Of a stretch of DNA of 64,000 nucleotides, positions 44,784 through 56,321 are shown in pieces. Each line of letters starts with the position of its first letter. Within the stretch, counting starts at the first letter, position 1. Source of the DNA: Porphyra umbilicalis (taxonomy: Eukaryota > Rhodophyta > Bangiophyceae > Bangiales > Bangiaceae); assembly GCA_002049455.2 (NCBI GenBank), contig KV918937.1:1-64000 (forward strand), written 5' to 3'. The translations under genes were made by a program, and so were the position numbers. The notes below the pieces were generated by a model. The model saw nothing but the letters and a program-made list of their open reading frames with translations. It ran no database searches and was not told the origin of the DNA.

Positions 44784-45818
44784 ATGTACAGCGTCGACAT
44801 GCGTCTTGTAGCTGTCACGATGTTGCGGAATGGTGTGCGCAAGAGCGTCATTTATAAGAACATTGGCGTCAAGCGGTCAACTCTCAAGCGCTGGTCCAAA
44901 TACTACCGGGAGCACGACTCAGTGTGGAGGGACCCGTTGCGGCAGAACCAGCATCACAACAGCTGCTGGTTTGACAGGACGCTCATGACGGCCATGGTGC
45001 ACCTGGTGCGAGAGCACCCGCGGGCTCTGTTGCGGGAACACTCCGAGATGCTCAAGCTGATGCGCAACTACCCCAGCGGCGAGTTTATCGCTCTGCGTGC
45101 ATCCAAGAGCATGATAGACCGGCACTTGCACAAGTTGGGCTTCACACGCAAGCGCTCGCTCTGTCTTTTTCGTGAGTCGTCGGCTGCCGTGCGGCACGTC
45201 CACACCCTCGTCCGGGACAACATCCCCGAGCGATGCATCGTGTCAGTCGACGAGACGCACACAGACGGTGGCGATGTCTTCCGATTGTACGGGCGGGCGT
45301 TGGCTCGCGAGCGCGACAACGTCCACGGTCGGGACCCCCGGTCGGTTCCGCGGACAAGCACGACGATGGCGGTGTCAAGTGATGGCCGCATCTTGGGCTT
45401 CCAGTCCGTGGTGGTGGGGAGAGGCGCGCTGACGTCGGCGGACTGGCGACTGTTCCTGCAACTGCTCATCCCCAAGCTGGGTGTGTATGTGCCGGGGCGC
45501 CCGTGGAGGCAGCAGTCGAACAACTGCGTCGTTCTGTTCGACAATGCGCCCATCCACAACGCTGGTGGGGACACGTTCCTTGGAAACAACGGCGTCCCCT
45601 TTTTGCGTCTACCACCGTACAGTCCCGACCTGCAGCCAATCGAGGGCGTCTTCAACGACTTGAAGATTGTGATCCGGAACTTGGTGTACGTGATGCCGGA
45701 CTTGTTGGACGACCCGCATTTGTTGCAGGCGACAGCGGCAAGCAAGCTCTCTCGACGACAGATCATCGGGCAGTTCGATCGGGTTCGCAAGGTCATTGAA
45801 TCGATCATCGCCGAATAA
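44784..45818 (+). CDS. Tc1/mariner-IS630-like DDE transposase
   Basis: 344 codons from the ATG at 44784 (MYSVDMRLVA); full length and unbroken. Residues ~5-45 form a helix-turn-helix (VAVTMLRNGVRKSVIYKNIGV, RSTLKRWSKYY), followed by a second winged-helix-like region with DRHLHKLGFTRKR. The DDE_3-type core has IVSVDETHTDG (D156), VVLFDNAPIHN (D253) and SPDLQPIEGVFNDLK (E287), with 33 residues between the second and third acids, one fewer than the Tc1 DD34E spacing. Such enzymes cut and paste DNA at TA dinucleotides. I could not find convincing terminal inverted repeats right around the gene. A 151-bp array replaces the expected upstream end, so it may be a domesticated or stranded copy. Confidence 0.82.
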   Translation: MYSVDMRLVAVTMLRNGVRKSVIYKNIGVKRSTLKRWSKYYREHDSVWRDPLRQNQHHNSCWFDRTLMTAMVHLVREHPRALLREHSEMLKLMRNYPSGEFIALRASKSMIDRHLHKLGFTRKRSLCLFRESSAAVRHVHTLVRDNIPERCIVSVDETHTDGGDVFRLYGRALARERDNVHGRDPRSVPRTSTTMAVSSDGRILGFQSVVVGRGALTSADWRLFLQLLIPKLGVYVPGRPWRQQSNNCVVLFDNAPIHNAGGDTFLGNNGVPFLRLPPYSPDLQPIEGVFNDLKIVIRNLVYVMPDLLDDPHLLQATAASKLSRRQIIGQFDRVRKVIESIIAE

Positions 45819-46955
45819 ATCTCACATTGTCTTCAATCTGATTCGATCCTTTGCTATGGGGAAGAGCGTCGGACACTGAAGTGCCTCTCGCCACGACCCT
45901 TGCACTCCACGCCCCAGACGAGCACCAGGCGTGGCCATGCTGGATGCGCCATCTGTCCGAACCCGTCGGTCGGCAACTGACGAACATGCACTCGGGTGGA
46001 AAGATGTCTTCCACTGAGGCACTGTGGCGAGGAGCCGGAGAAGGCGGCATGTGCGGCTGCTGGCGCATTGCGGTGCAGAATAACGTTTGTGCCGCGATGC
46101 AGACGCACGAGCATCGATGACGTGAAGCGCATTAGTGCGGAACACGAAGTGATGCGGGCGCACTTGGCCCGCGTCCTGTGCTGAGCGCACTTCATTGCTC
46201 CAGGCTCAGACAGCGAAATACGTTTCTGTCAAGTCTCGCTGCACTCAGTCCGCAGACGGTGCTCACGGCAGCACCCCAACGCGTTAGGATTGGTGGCCGG
46301 TGGTCATGGATGGACACGTTCGTGTCGAACCTACGGATCTCGACTGCATAGATCGTCCACAGAGGCGGTTCGCCTGGTTGAATAAAAAAAATTGAAGAAG
46401 TAGACCACAGAATCCGTCATTGCGCTGGATCTCGCTATCGAGTTCGGGTCGGGTCAGCTGTCACCGTCGTCGACACCACCGCCATCACGGTCGAGGATCG
46501 CCATTCCTGCTGCCGATCGAATCGCACGTGCCCCCCTGCCGTTGCCAGCGACTGCGCCATCCCCTCCTTCGGTGTTGAGATCCACCATTCGGAGCACGCG
46601 ATCTGTGAGTTGGTGCCAAGCCCCCTCCCGCACGACAAGAGACAGCCCCCCGCTCCTGCGCTCACCACGCATGCTCCACTGTCTTGTGTGGTCGCTCATT
46701 CGGTCTCACAGTCTTCCGGGCGTCACGGTATCTTTGTCTGCGGGAGGCCCGGTATGCTAATGATTCTTAATGTCGAGTACTGTTTGAAGTTCTGTTTTTT
46801 GTTTCGTCCCGTGGATTGCTGCAGCGTGGTATACCGCCTGTGTCGCTGGGTGCAGCGTGCATGACGTGGTGGAATGGGTGTTGACGACCATCGTTCTGCC
46901 GTTTTTCGCTGATGTCAACGTCCCATTCCGTCACCCAGACCCCTCCATTTCAGGC
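45819..46955. other. intergenic
   Basis: No gene recognised. Contains A/T-richer DNA around 46,380-46,400 and a pyrimidine-rich tract ending TTTCAG directly before the next reading frame, a possible 3' splice site. Confidence 0.45.
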
Positions 46956-47309
46956 ATGACGACATGCGAAACCTGCTGGGGGGTGCTGCCCATCGGCCAC
47001 CAGCATCACAACGCATCTACGTGCCCGCACAGCAATTTTGCTTGTCGCCATACTCTGTCTGTCGATGATGCGTTTTATCTTCCTCTGTCTCTTCATTTCC
47101 ATGGTGATCTTAACGGCGGGGGTGTGTGTAACAGGATTTGCTCGGTATGCAAGGAGGTCGGCCACGAGCCGTGCTCTCAGGTACCCCGGGCTGGTCGGTG
47201 GGAGCTGCGCAATGGACATGTGGTCGCTTCTCGGCCTCAACGTCCGCTGGATGCCAATGACTTTGCTTGTCCCGCTCACCATTTCGTGCCTGACCCACCT
47301 GTCTCATAA
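46956..47309 (+). CDS. Cys/His-rich protein, probably one exon of a larger or truncated gene
   Basis: 117 codons from the ATG at 46956, immediately after CATTTCAGGC, which looks like a splice acceptor, so the gene may start upstream. Cys/His pairs: CETCWGVLPIGHQHH, CPHSNFACRH, then CNRICSVCKEVGHEPC and DANDFACPAHH. The second half parallels the N-terminal module of the gene at 32,024 (KCTKCPVVGHH...LNSSDFVCP), with the same spacing from the Cys/His cluster to the D-F-x-C-P motif. This points to zinc binding. No C-terminal domain follows, so compared with its relative this copy is truncated or continues in an unrecognised exon. A 115-bp tandem array begins about 330 bp downstream. Confidence 0.5.
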   Translation: MTTCETCWGVLPIGHQHHNASTCPHSNFACRHTLSVDDAFYLPLSLHFHGDLNGGGVCNRICSVCKEVGHEPCSQVPRAGRWELRNGHVVASRPQRPLDANDFACPAHHFVPDPPVS

Positions 47310-47639
47310 AGCGACGTTGCTCGTCGTACTCACACCATTCCACCCTAGTTCGTTTCTTTACTGTTCCAGCATGACATGGCGCTGGTAGTCGAGTACAGTC
47401 CTCGACAGTTTTTTGTTCAACCACAGCTACATCCGAGTCCTTCATCACAGCGTCACCTGCTGTTCAACAACGGAGGCTTACCCGTCCTCCAGAGCACAGC
47501 GACCCTCACTCACTCCGCGACCTGCGAAGCGACAGCATCACATCAGCCAGATGTCGTCGTCACGTGCCGAGTCCGGCGAGAGGTCTCCACTCTGAGCGCC
47601 GCCACGACGCCCAAGACGCAAAACACGTAGGACCTCGCA

Positions 47640-49150
47640 AGCCATGCCTCGGGACAAACCGCACCGCCGCCACCACCACCACGTCCATCGCCACCTCCGC
47701 CGCCGCTACGCCGACAACCAGCACCAGCTGCTCGACAAACACAAGCCGCAACTTGCACACCGTCCCGCGGGACAAACCGCACCACCCCCGCCACCATGTC
47801 CACCTCCACGTCCGCCAACGCCATGACGACAAAAGGCACCAGCGGCACGCCAAACAACGCCGCAACGTGCACACTGTCCCGCCGGACAAACCGCACCACC
47901 CCCGCCACCATGTCCACCCCCACGTTCGCCACCGCGACGCAGACAAACAGCACCAGCTGCACGCCAAGCACGCGCCGCAACGTGCATACCATCCTGCGGA
48001 ACAAACCACACCACCCCTGCCACCGGCAGGCCGAAAAAAAGCACAAACCGCACGACACACGCAAGCAGCAACGTGCACGCCGGCCCGCACGATAAGCCGC
48101 ACTACCCCCGCAACAGCGTCCCGCTCCTCATCCGCCGCGACGTCCGCGGCCGTCACTCCGACGATAAGTACCAGCTGCACGCCCCACGCGAGCGGCAACT
48201 TGCGCACCGTCCCAGGCAACAAACCGCAGCACCCCCGCCACCGCGTGCAGCTCCTCATCAGCCGCAACGTCCAGGGGCCACCACTCCAACGGTAAGCACC
48301 AGCGGCGCGCCCCACGCAAGCGGCAACTTCCACAGTGTCCCGCGGGTCAAATCGCACCACCCCCGCCACCATGTCCATTTCCACGTCCGCCAACGCCATG
48401 CCGACAAAAAGCACCAGAGGCACGACAAGCACAAGCCGCAACTTGCACACTGTCCCGCGGGACAAACCGCACCACCCCCGCCACCGTGTCCACCTCCACG
48501 TTCACCACCGTGACGCCGACAAACAGCGCCAGCGGCACGCCAAACACAAGCCGCAACTTGCAAGCCGTAACGCGGGACAAACCGCACTACCCCCGTAACC
48601 ACGCTACCTCCACGTCCGCGACCGCGACGCCGACAAACAGCACCAGCACACGCCGAACACAAGCCGCAACTTGCGCACCGTCCCGCGGGACAAACCGCTC
48701 CACCCGCGCCACCATGTCCACCTCCACGTCCGCCACCGCCACGCTGACAATAAGCACACACTTCACGCCGCGCGCATGGCGCAACTTGCACACCGTCCCG
48801 TTCGAAAATCAGCACCGCCCTCGTTCCCACGTCCAGCTCCACGCTCGCCGCCGCCACGCATCCAATAATCACCAGCTGCACGCCGCGCGAAAGCGGCATA
48901 TTGCAAGATGTCCCTCACGAAGAAACCGCACCGCCCCCGCCACAACGTCCAGCTCCACGTCAGTGACAGCAACGCCGCGAAGAAGCGCCAGCTGCGCGCC
49001 GCGCGCAAGCGGCAACTGGCACACCGTCCCTCACGACAAACCGCATCACTCCCGCCACCACGTCCAGCTCCACGTCCACCACCGACACGCCGAGAAAGAG
49101 CAAAAACTGCACGGTGCACGCAGGCGGCGACTCGGACGCCGCCCCACTGA
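47640..49150. repeat. 115-bp tandem array, copy 1
   Basis: About 13 units recognisable by CCGCAACTTGCACACC followed by GTCCCGCGGGACAAACCG. Spacing is mostly 114-116 bp, with some 90- and 127-bp variants. Unit length is not a multiple of three, so no frame persists. Same family as 52,385-54,290. Confidence 0.85.
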
Positions 49151-51280
49151 TCAGACTTCACTTCTTCCGCTGCTGAGGCCACCCTCACTACGGCCACTGT
49201 CGCGTCAAGAATGACGACAAACGGCACGCTGTACGCCGTCGGCATCGTGCACTTCTGGCCACGACGAACATCGGCACCGCCACCACAATGTAGAGGATGC
49301 CTCTAAGTATGAAGGGGCGCGTGCCTCCTGCGGACGTATCTGAAAACGTTACGACAAAGAATAGAACAGGGATTTTACATGAAAACGAGACGTCGGGCGG
49401 TCATCTTGAGGATGCGCGGGGCAATGCGGAATGGCCCTGTCAGCACCCAGACGCAGAGCGACATGGGAGGCTGCATGATGAATGGGGAGCGACACACGGG
49501 TAACAAAACGTGAATTTAGTGACATGGTTCGCAGTCGGACAGGCCACGTCGCCCACGACAATAGCATGTGCTGCATGAATCCCACCACGGCGTAAACAGA
49601 GACCGTAGAGATTCTGCAGCTCACGGCTACACGAAAAAGCGAAAAGAGACATGACCCGCTGGGTACAGGCAAAGTACTGAATAGACCCACATTCTGAGGC
49701 GTACCGCATAGCGCTGGCGAGGACACAACGTAGGCATCTGGGGAGCCGGCAAGAGCGACGGTCATGGTGACCGCGGATGTGGAGCGGGTCGCGACAGCGA
49801 CGAAGCGCTCGACGGTGGTGGGGACGACAGATCGACGGTAGCGCCGTCCGCCACCCCTACTGGAGGTTTGTGTCTAGACCAATCAGGAGAGCACTTCCAC
49901 GAAAGACACACTGCTGGCCACTCGCTCGTCTGCTGGAAGGCGATCTCCCTGCTCCACAGGTTACCTCCCTCAGAAAATTTGACAGAGTTTCACCAAACGA
50001 CGATTGATGCGACGCTCTGGCAGCAAAACACGCCGACACGGCAGACGACGGAGGCGCCCGGGCCGTGGATCAGCGTTAGGAACGTGAAAACCCACTGAGA
50101 AGTCCTCTGACAATTCTCCGCACACGCACTTATTCGACTTGGCGACAGATTGTCGTCCGGCCCGTCGACGACGAAGCTTCGAAAGGCAGACGACATGAAC
50201 CACATTCCGAACCGGTTCGGGGTACGTCCGCCAGTCGTCTTCTCGCGTCACTTGATGCAGTTTTCATGTCCCGCTCTTTGACGATGTTGCTCCACTGTGG
50301 AGCGAGACAGAAAAAGAGAGCTGCGTCACGTCGTTCATTGCCAGCGGTGCGCAGCTGTTCCGAAGACAGCGGACTGCGAAGCTCAGATAGGACAACCAGA
50401 ATGTGGCGAAAAGACGAGTGTGGCGTGCCTTTCCCGCGCAACAGACAACACGACACATGCATAGCAGGGAGTTTTACACTTGGCGCGCACGGTCGTGGCG
50501 CACATCCGATCGATCGTTGGCCGTACACGATGGAGGATGAAACAGTCGAGCATCATTACTTGACAGCAGTCGGATTGGCAGAGTACATATGTGAGTGGTA
50601 CTTGATGGGGGGGTTCGTGTAATTGAGCCGGAACCCCACTAGACGGTCATGACGAATGTGCCGTACTCTTTCTCTTTCCTGCGGGCCGCTGCTGCGGGAG
50701 CCGGTCCCGACCGGGCATTGGCAGCTCGTTGTAGGGGTGAATTGCGTCGGACGCAACTACAGAGCTGCACTCGGATGCGATGCATCCGGCGGCCAAGGAC
50801 GGCACCATGTTATAGCCGTGGTGCCCCGGATTATTTCCCCGCTTCGCCCACGGCGGCTTCGCGCGTCGACTTGGACGCATTGGCTTGGCACGTCTGATGT
50901 ACTGGAGACGCAGTCGCGGACTACACTGCGACGCCGGGGTACGAAGTATCGTGCTTACAACAATCGCTGCGGACGCCGTCGCCTCATTGGCCAACCCTGG
51001 AGAAAGACGCAGTGTAATGCATCGGTTCTGTCTTCAGAATGTAGAAAATCAAGGTAACTCCCAATTTGAGACGGAATCGTTTCGGCCCACAAAATGGGTC
51101 CCAGTGTGCAAAACCGGCAGTGACTCGGCCGCCGAGGGACACGACTTCTGTCGGGTGCGTTTCCAGCAATGCCTGTGTCCTGTCCCCGCGACACATCTCG
51201 TCGGTGGTCTTCCTTCCTGGTGTTGCAGCCGCTTGCTGCACTGCTTCACCTTGCCCTCATTTTCTGTGTTTTTTCACAAC
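49151..51280. other. intergenic, no gene recognised
   Basis: Moderate GC with only short frames on both strands (up to ~130 codons), none with a domain. A pyrimidine-rich stretch precedes the ATG at 51281. Confidence 0.45.
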
Positions 51281-52225
51281 ATGGCCGCCGCACCACCCCA
51301 CCCCCCCCCGCCCCCGCGGCCTGAGCCTTCTGGCTTCTACAAGTGTGAGACGTGCAACATCCTGATGACCGGGGAGGCAAGCTGGAATGAGCACGTCCGC
51401 GGGGCGCCACACAGGAAGAGGGCTTTCCGCGCCGCCGCGACGCACGGGCCCGGCTACGCCAGCCACTCTACTCGTTGGACGTGCCCGACGTGCCTGGCAA
51501 GCAACGATGCCCCGACAAGCCTCATCAGTCACGTGAGTGGCGCTGGCCACAGACGCGCCGTGGCTGTTCTGAAGGACAGCGGGCGACACTCCGAGCTCCA
51601 TGTCCTGTTGCCTCGCCTGCGTGCAGCGGTGAGGGAAGTCAGGCGCGCTGGAGACGACGATGCTCGTTTGGCAGAAGTGCTGCGGGACGCTGAACACGAC
51701 GCCGGCATCCTTGCGCCTGCGGCCGCCGCTCAAGACGCGGGCCGCACCGCTCCGTCTCACGCGCGCGCACCCGCGGCCGGCCGCGGCGGGTCTTCTGGCG
51801 CTGGTGGGGCTGCTGGTGGAGCTCGGTCCGGGCCACCTCCTGCTGACGCCCGCCGGCACAAGCGCCGACGCGACGACGACGCGTGTGCATCGTGGTCAGA
51901 GGGGCTCGCGGACGCTGCACACGCAGGGAGGGGACGGCGACCGACCTCGTCTGGCCACTCTGACTCGTCCGGCGCTTCTCCACAGTCGACTGGAGTTGGC
52001 GATAACGCTTGGGCGAATGGGTATTCTGCACGCACGAGCCCGGGCGGCGCATCGGCGTCACTGACAACTGCGGCTGGCCGCGTCCCAGTGGCGGTGGTGG
52101 TCCCGCCGGGCGCCCGCGTTTGGTTTGAGTGTCCGCGGTGCGGCTGCCACTACCGCTCTGGCGATGACTACGTGGCGCATGTGTGCCAGCCGTACAAGGG
52201 GAAGGGAAAGGGCCGTGCTGAATGA
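51281..52225 (+). CDS. three-finger U1/matrin-type zinc finger protein
   Basis: 314 codons from the ATG at 51281, placed after a Pro-rich leader (MAAAPPHPPP). Finger 1: C22-x2-C25-x12-H38-x5-H44 (YKCETCNILMTGEASWNEHV). Finger 2: C68-x2-C71-x12-H84-x5-H90. The H-x5-H spacing is characteristic of U1C/matrin (zf-met) fingers, which bind RNA or unusual DNA. A third, C-terminal finger near residue 285 (FECPRCGCHYRSGDDYVAHVC) ends in H-x-C and is C2HC-like. The linker is Ala/Gly/Ser-rich with a basic RRHKRRRDDD stretch, a likely nuclear signal. The tail is GKGKGRAE. No relative with this exact layout is recognised. The gene ends about 160 bp before a 115-bp repeat array. Confidence 0.7.
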   Translation: MAAAPPHPPPPPRPEPSGFYKCETCNILMTGEASWNEHVRGAPHRKRAFRAAATHGPGYASHSTRWTCPTCLASNDAPTSLISHVSGAGHRRAVAVLKDSGRHSELHVLLPRLRAAVREVRRAGDDDARLAEVLRDAEHDAGILAPAAAAQDAGRTAPSHARAPAAGRGGSSGAGGAAGGARSGPPPADARRHKRRRDDDACASWSEGLADAAHAGRGRRPTSSGHSDSSGASPQSTGVGDNAWANGYSARTSPGGASASLTTAAGRVPVAVVVPPGARVWFECPRCGCHYRSGDDYVAHVCQPYKGKGKGRAE

Positions 52226-52384
52226 GGGGTTACCGCGCTGCTTTGCGGTGGTGCACGTGTGTTTGCTTGCTTTGAGCCACTACGCTTTACTTCTTATACT
52301 GATCAATGTGCCACACTTCCAACGACCATGTACGCAACCAATACAGATGCACCAACCCACGCGGATATCCCCACCCCGACACTA

Positions 52385-54290
52385 ACTGCACGCCCCACGC
52401 CACGCATGCGGCAACTTGCACACCGTCCCGCGGAACAAACAGCACCACCCCCGTCAAGCTGTCCACCCCCACGCCCGCCGCCGAAACGCCAGCAAACAGC
52501 ACCGGCTGCACGCCAAACACAAGCGGCAACTTCCACACCGTCCCGCGGTTAAAAAATCACCACCCCCGCCACCACGTCCACGACCACGTCCGCCACCGCG
52601 ACGCCGACAAACAGCACCACCCCCGCCACCACGTCCACCTCCACGTCCGCCACCGCGACGCCGACAAATAGCGCCAGCTGCAGGCCAAACACAAGCCGCG
52701 ACTGGCACACCGTCCCGCAAGACAAACCGCACCACACCCGCAACCACGTCCACCTCCACGTCCGCCACCGCGACGCCGACAAACAGCGCCAGCTGCACGC
52801 CAAACACAAGCCGCAACTGGCACACCGTCCCGCGGGACAAACAGCACCACCCCCGCCACGACGTTCACCTCCACGTCTGCCGCCGCAACGCCGTCATACA
52901 GCATCGGCTGAACGCAAAACACAAGCCGCAACTGGCACACCGTCCCGCGAGACAAACAGCACCACACCCGCCACCACGTCCACCTCCACGTTCGCCACCA
53001 CGACGCCGAAAAACAGCGCCAGCTGCACGCCAAACACAAGCCGCAACTGGCACACCGTCCCGCGGGACAAACAGCACCACCCCCGCCACCACGTCCACTT
53101 CCACGTCCGCCACCGCGACGCCGACAAACAGCTCCACCCCCGCCACCACGTCCACCTCCACGTCCGCCACCGCGACGCCGACAAACAGCACCAGCTGCAA
53201 GTCAAACACAGGCCGCAACTTGCACACCGTCCCACGAAACAAACAGCACCACCCCCGCCACCATGTCACCCTCCATGTCTGTAGCCGCCACACAGAAAAA
53301 GAGCACCCGCTGCACGCCAAGCACAAGCCGCAACTTGCACACTGTCCCGCGGGACAAACCGCACCACCCCCGCCACCACGTCACCCTCCGCGTCCGCCGC
53401 CGCCACACCGACAAACAGCAACTGCTGCACGCCAAAAACACAAGGCGCAACTGGCACACAGTCCCGCGGGACAAAGAGCACCCCCCTGGCCACCACGTCA
53501 ACCTCCACGTCCGCCACCGCGACGCCGACAAACAGCATCACCCCCGCCACCACGACCACCTCCACGTCCGCCACCGTGACGCCGACAAACAGCATCAGCT
53601 GCACGCCAAACGCAAGCCGCAACTTGCACACCGTCCCGCGGGACAAACCGCACCACCCCCGCCACCACGTCCACCTCCACGTCCGCTGCCGCAACGCTGG
53701 CAAACAGCACCGGCTGCACGCCAAACACAAGCCGCAACTTGCACACCGTCCCGCGGGTAAAACAGCAACACCCCCGCCACCACGTCACCCTCCGCGTCCG
53801 CCGCCGCCACACCGACAAAAAGCAACTGCTGCACGCCAAAAACACAAGGCGCAACCGGCACACAGTCCCGCGGGACAAACAGCACCCCCCCCGCCACCAC
53901 GTCCACCTCCACGTCCGCCACCGCGACGCCGACAAACAGCACCACCCCCGCCACCACGTCCACCTCCACGTCCGCCACCGCGACGCCGACAAACAGCACC
54001 AGCTGCAAGCCAAACACAGGCCGCAACTTGCACACCGTCCCACGAAACAAACAGCACCACCCCCGCCACCATGTCACCCTCCATGTCTGTAGCCGCCACA
54101 CAGAAAAATAGCACCCGCTGCACGCCCCACGCGAACCGCAACTTGCACACCGTCCCACGCGACAAACCGCACCGCCCCCGCCACCACGCCCAGTTCCACG
54201 TCCGCCGCTACCACGCCTCGAAACAGCGCAAACTGCACGCCAAACGCAAGCGGCAACTTGCACGCCGTCGTACACCTCCCGCGAGTTCGG
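52385..54290. repeat. 115-bp tandem array, copy 2, with higher-order structure
   Basis: Same unit family as 47,640-49,150. Many units contain a duplicated ~48-bp submotif (CCACGTCCACCTCCACGTCC...GACAAACAGC). A block containing CATGTCACCCTCCATGTCTG recurs near 53,255 and 54,066, and another near 53,381 and 53,785, so blocks of about 400 and 810 bp were copied. Confidence 0.85.
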
Positions 54291-56321
54291 CCTCCTCCTG
54301 ACCACTGCCTCACCGTGGCCAAGTCGACGAGACAGGAACATGCGGCGTCGGGCCGCTTGTCAGAGGTCGCCAGAGTTTGCCCACAAGATTCCGCCCCAAT
54401 CGACGCCAAGTCCGTGCGTTCCGGGACATTCTCGAGAGATAGGACGAGGCTCCCGTGACCAATGTATGAATTCAACCGGTCCATGAAGCCGCGCCTGCGA
54501 TTGGGCGGCTGGCCGTGTCAGGTGTTGACAGCACGTTTGAACACGTTTACTTCAGGTCCGACCTGGAAACGGAGGGGGGTCCAAAGAACAGGGATCTGCC
54601 ATAGGCGTCCGTAAAGAGTATGTCGAGAAGAAGCGTAAGTGTTTGTTGCAGCGATCCCCTGACATTGGGAGGCTACTTAAAAGTTCGCTCATCCAGAAGT
54701 GAGATCTCCTGCGCGACTTTTGAGATTCGATCTCACGAGATCCGGCAGTCCATCGAGTCGCGCGCTTCGTCAGTAGCCAATGAGTACCTGTACATGGGCA
54801 CTCCCAAATTAAATCCAGAAATGCCCTCGAAAGCCTCTCTGAGTGGCTCAAGCGCCATCGCACACCTACCCCCCCACCCTTCCCCCGCCGTCGCTGTCGC
54901 GCCTCCCGCGGTCGCCGTCGTGGGGCAGCGTGTGTGTGCCACAGCACCGGTGGCCGAAGCGGACTATTCGCTCCAGAAAAGCAACGGCGGCGCCGGGGAG
55001 CGCTATGTGAGGGGGGGCGGGGGGGGGGTGGGGGGGAGGTTGGGGGAACAGCTGCTCCGCAACTACAGTTGCTTTGTGTCGGCGGTGACGAGCGTCGCGC
55101 CGGCAGCGACGAGCGCCGCACAGCACTTCAGCGCGGCGGCTGACGCCGCCGGCGACGGGCGTGCTCCAACCGCCGACGTGGTCGCGTGCGCCGCACCCGC
55201 CGTGGCAAGCGGCGTCAGCGCCACGGCTGAACCCGCCACTGCCGGCGGCGGCGCTGCGATCGCAACCGTATCCGCCACCGCGCCTACATCCACCTCCCCG
55301 TTGCCGACCCCACAGCCCGCACGGGCCAACCGCGCCGGCCCACCACCAGAAGGGCCCGAGCGTGGGCGGGTGGGGGGGGGGGGGGGCAGGGGACGGAGGC
55401 GGCACTGCGCTCAGACGGCGCGCATGAGGGGGCGGTGGCAGCCGGCGCCGACAGCCAGGGCAGCAGGCGGCCGACGCCGGTGGGCGTCCAGCTGTGCACA
55501 TTTGTCGGAGGCAGCTGCCAGTAAGTTGATATGGCTGACGCTTCTCAGATACTTGTTCACCGTAAAATCTCTTCCTTTGGTCATCTGTCACCGTCCTTGC
55601 TCCTTCTCCGTGCGGCATGACGAGATCTCGATCACGAGGCTGAAAACGTAGCCTCCCTGTCCTTGCGTTCCTCCCGATTTGGTCAGTCATAAATCTGGTG
55701 CTGTCGAGAATCGGGCGGATCGGATGCCCCTGATCGATACGAATGCGGAAGTGGGCATCAACGGGTGGGATGTGCTGCGCTTCGTGCTCCATTTTTTCTT
55801 CTGAAGACCCGAGGGCCACCCTCTGATACGTCTACGAAGTTTGGGGTCGATTGATGTACATGCGCCGAAACCAGAGCCGTTTTTCCATAGGACTAATAAG
55901 ATGAGATAGACTTTAGTTGCCACCACCACTCGTCCCAGACCGGGCTGGGCGCCCACCACGTGCGCTTATGTATCCAGTTCCGTGTGTATTGAGAAGGCGC
56001 ATCATCATGCACTGTACAAGCTGCCTTTGTCAACCGGCACCATGGCCCCCCAGATGCCGTCACCCCCCCCCCCCCCCACGCCCTTAGTTACCGGCGCCCC
56101 TCCACCCAGAAATCGCACTCTGCCCACTGCATCCCATCTCCATCGACCGCCGCCGGCCCAGTCATATGGTCGGCCGGGGCGCCTTCCCAGGGGGGGTGGG
56201 GGTGATGGTGCTGGGGTTGGAGGTCAGTTGGAATGTGTTGCTCGCACGCTGTGCCGTTGCGGTAAATGTGAAGAGCTCAGATCGTGTCGACCGTTATTTG
56301 GGCACTTGCCGACGTTACAGT
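54291..56321. other. intergenic, no gene recognised
   Basis: Includes the inverted 30-bp repeat (54,574-54,603), G runs at 55,010-55,035 and 55,365-55,390, and Ala-rich shadow frames at 54,870-55,500. No supported gene. Confidence 0.45.
54574..54603 (-). repeat. 30-bp dispersed repeat, minus copy
   Basis: Exact reverse complement of 26,266-26,295, with CCATA at its outer (right) edge. Confidence 0.9.

Noticed and set aside
44784-45818. Bacterial IS630 insertion or contamination
   Set aside because: GC and codon use match the surroundings, there are no IS ends, and it is embedded in eukaryote-type repeats; Tc1/mariner and IS630 are one superfamily.
33850-54290. CRISPR or CRISPR-like arrays
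   Set aside because: Units are contiguous and nearly identical over their whole length (115-183 bp), without short repeats separated by unique spacers, and the host is eukaryotic.
47564-54301. His/Pro/Arg- or Thr/Ser-rich proteins from the 115-bp arrays
   Set aside because: A 115-bp unit shifts frame every repeat, so the open frames are by-products of base composition.
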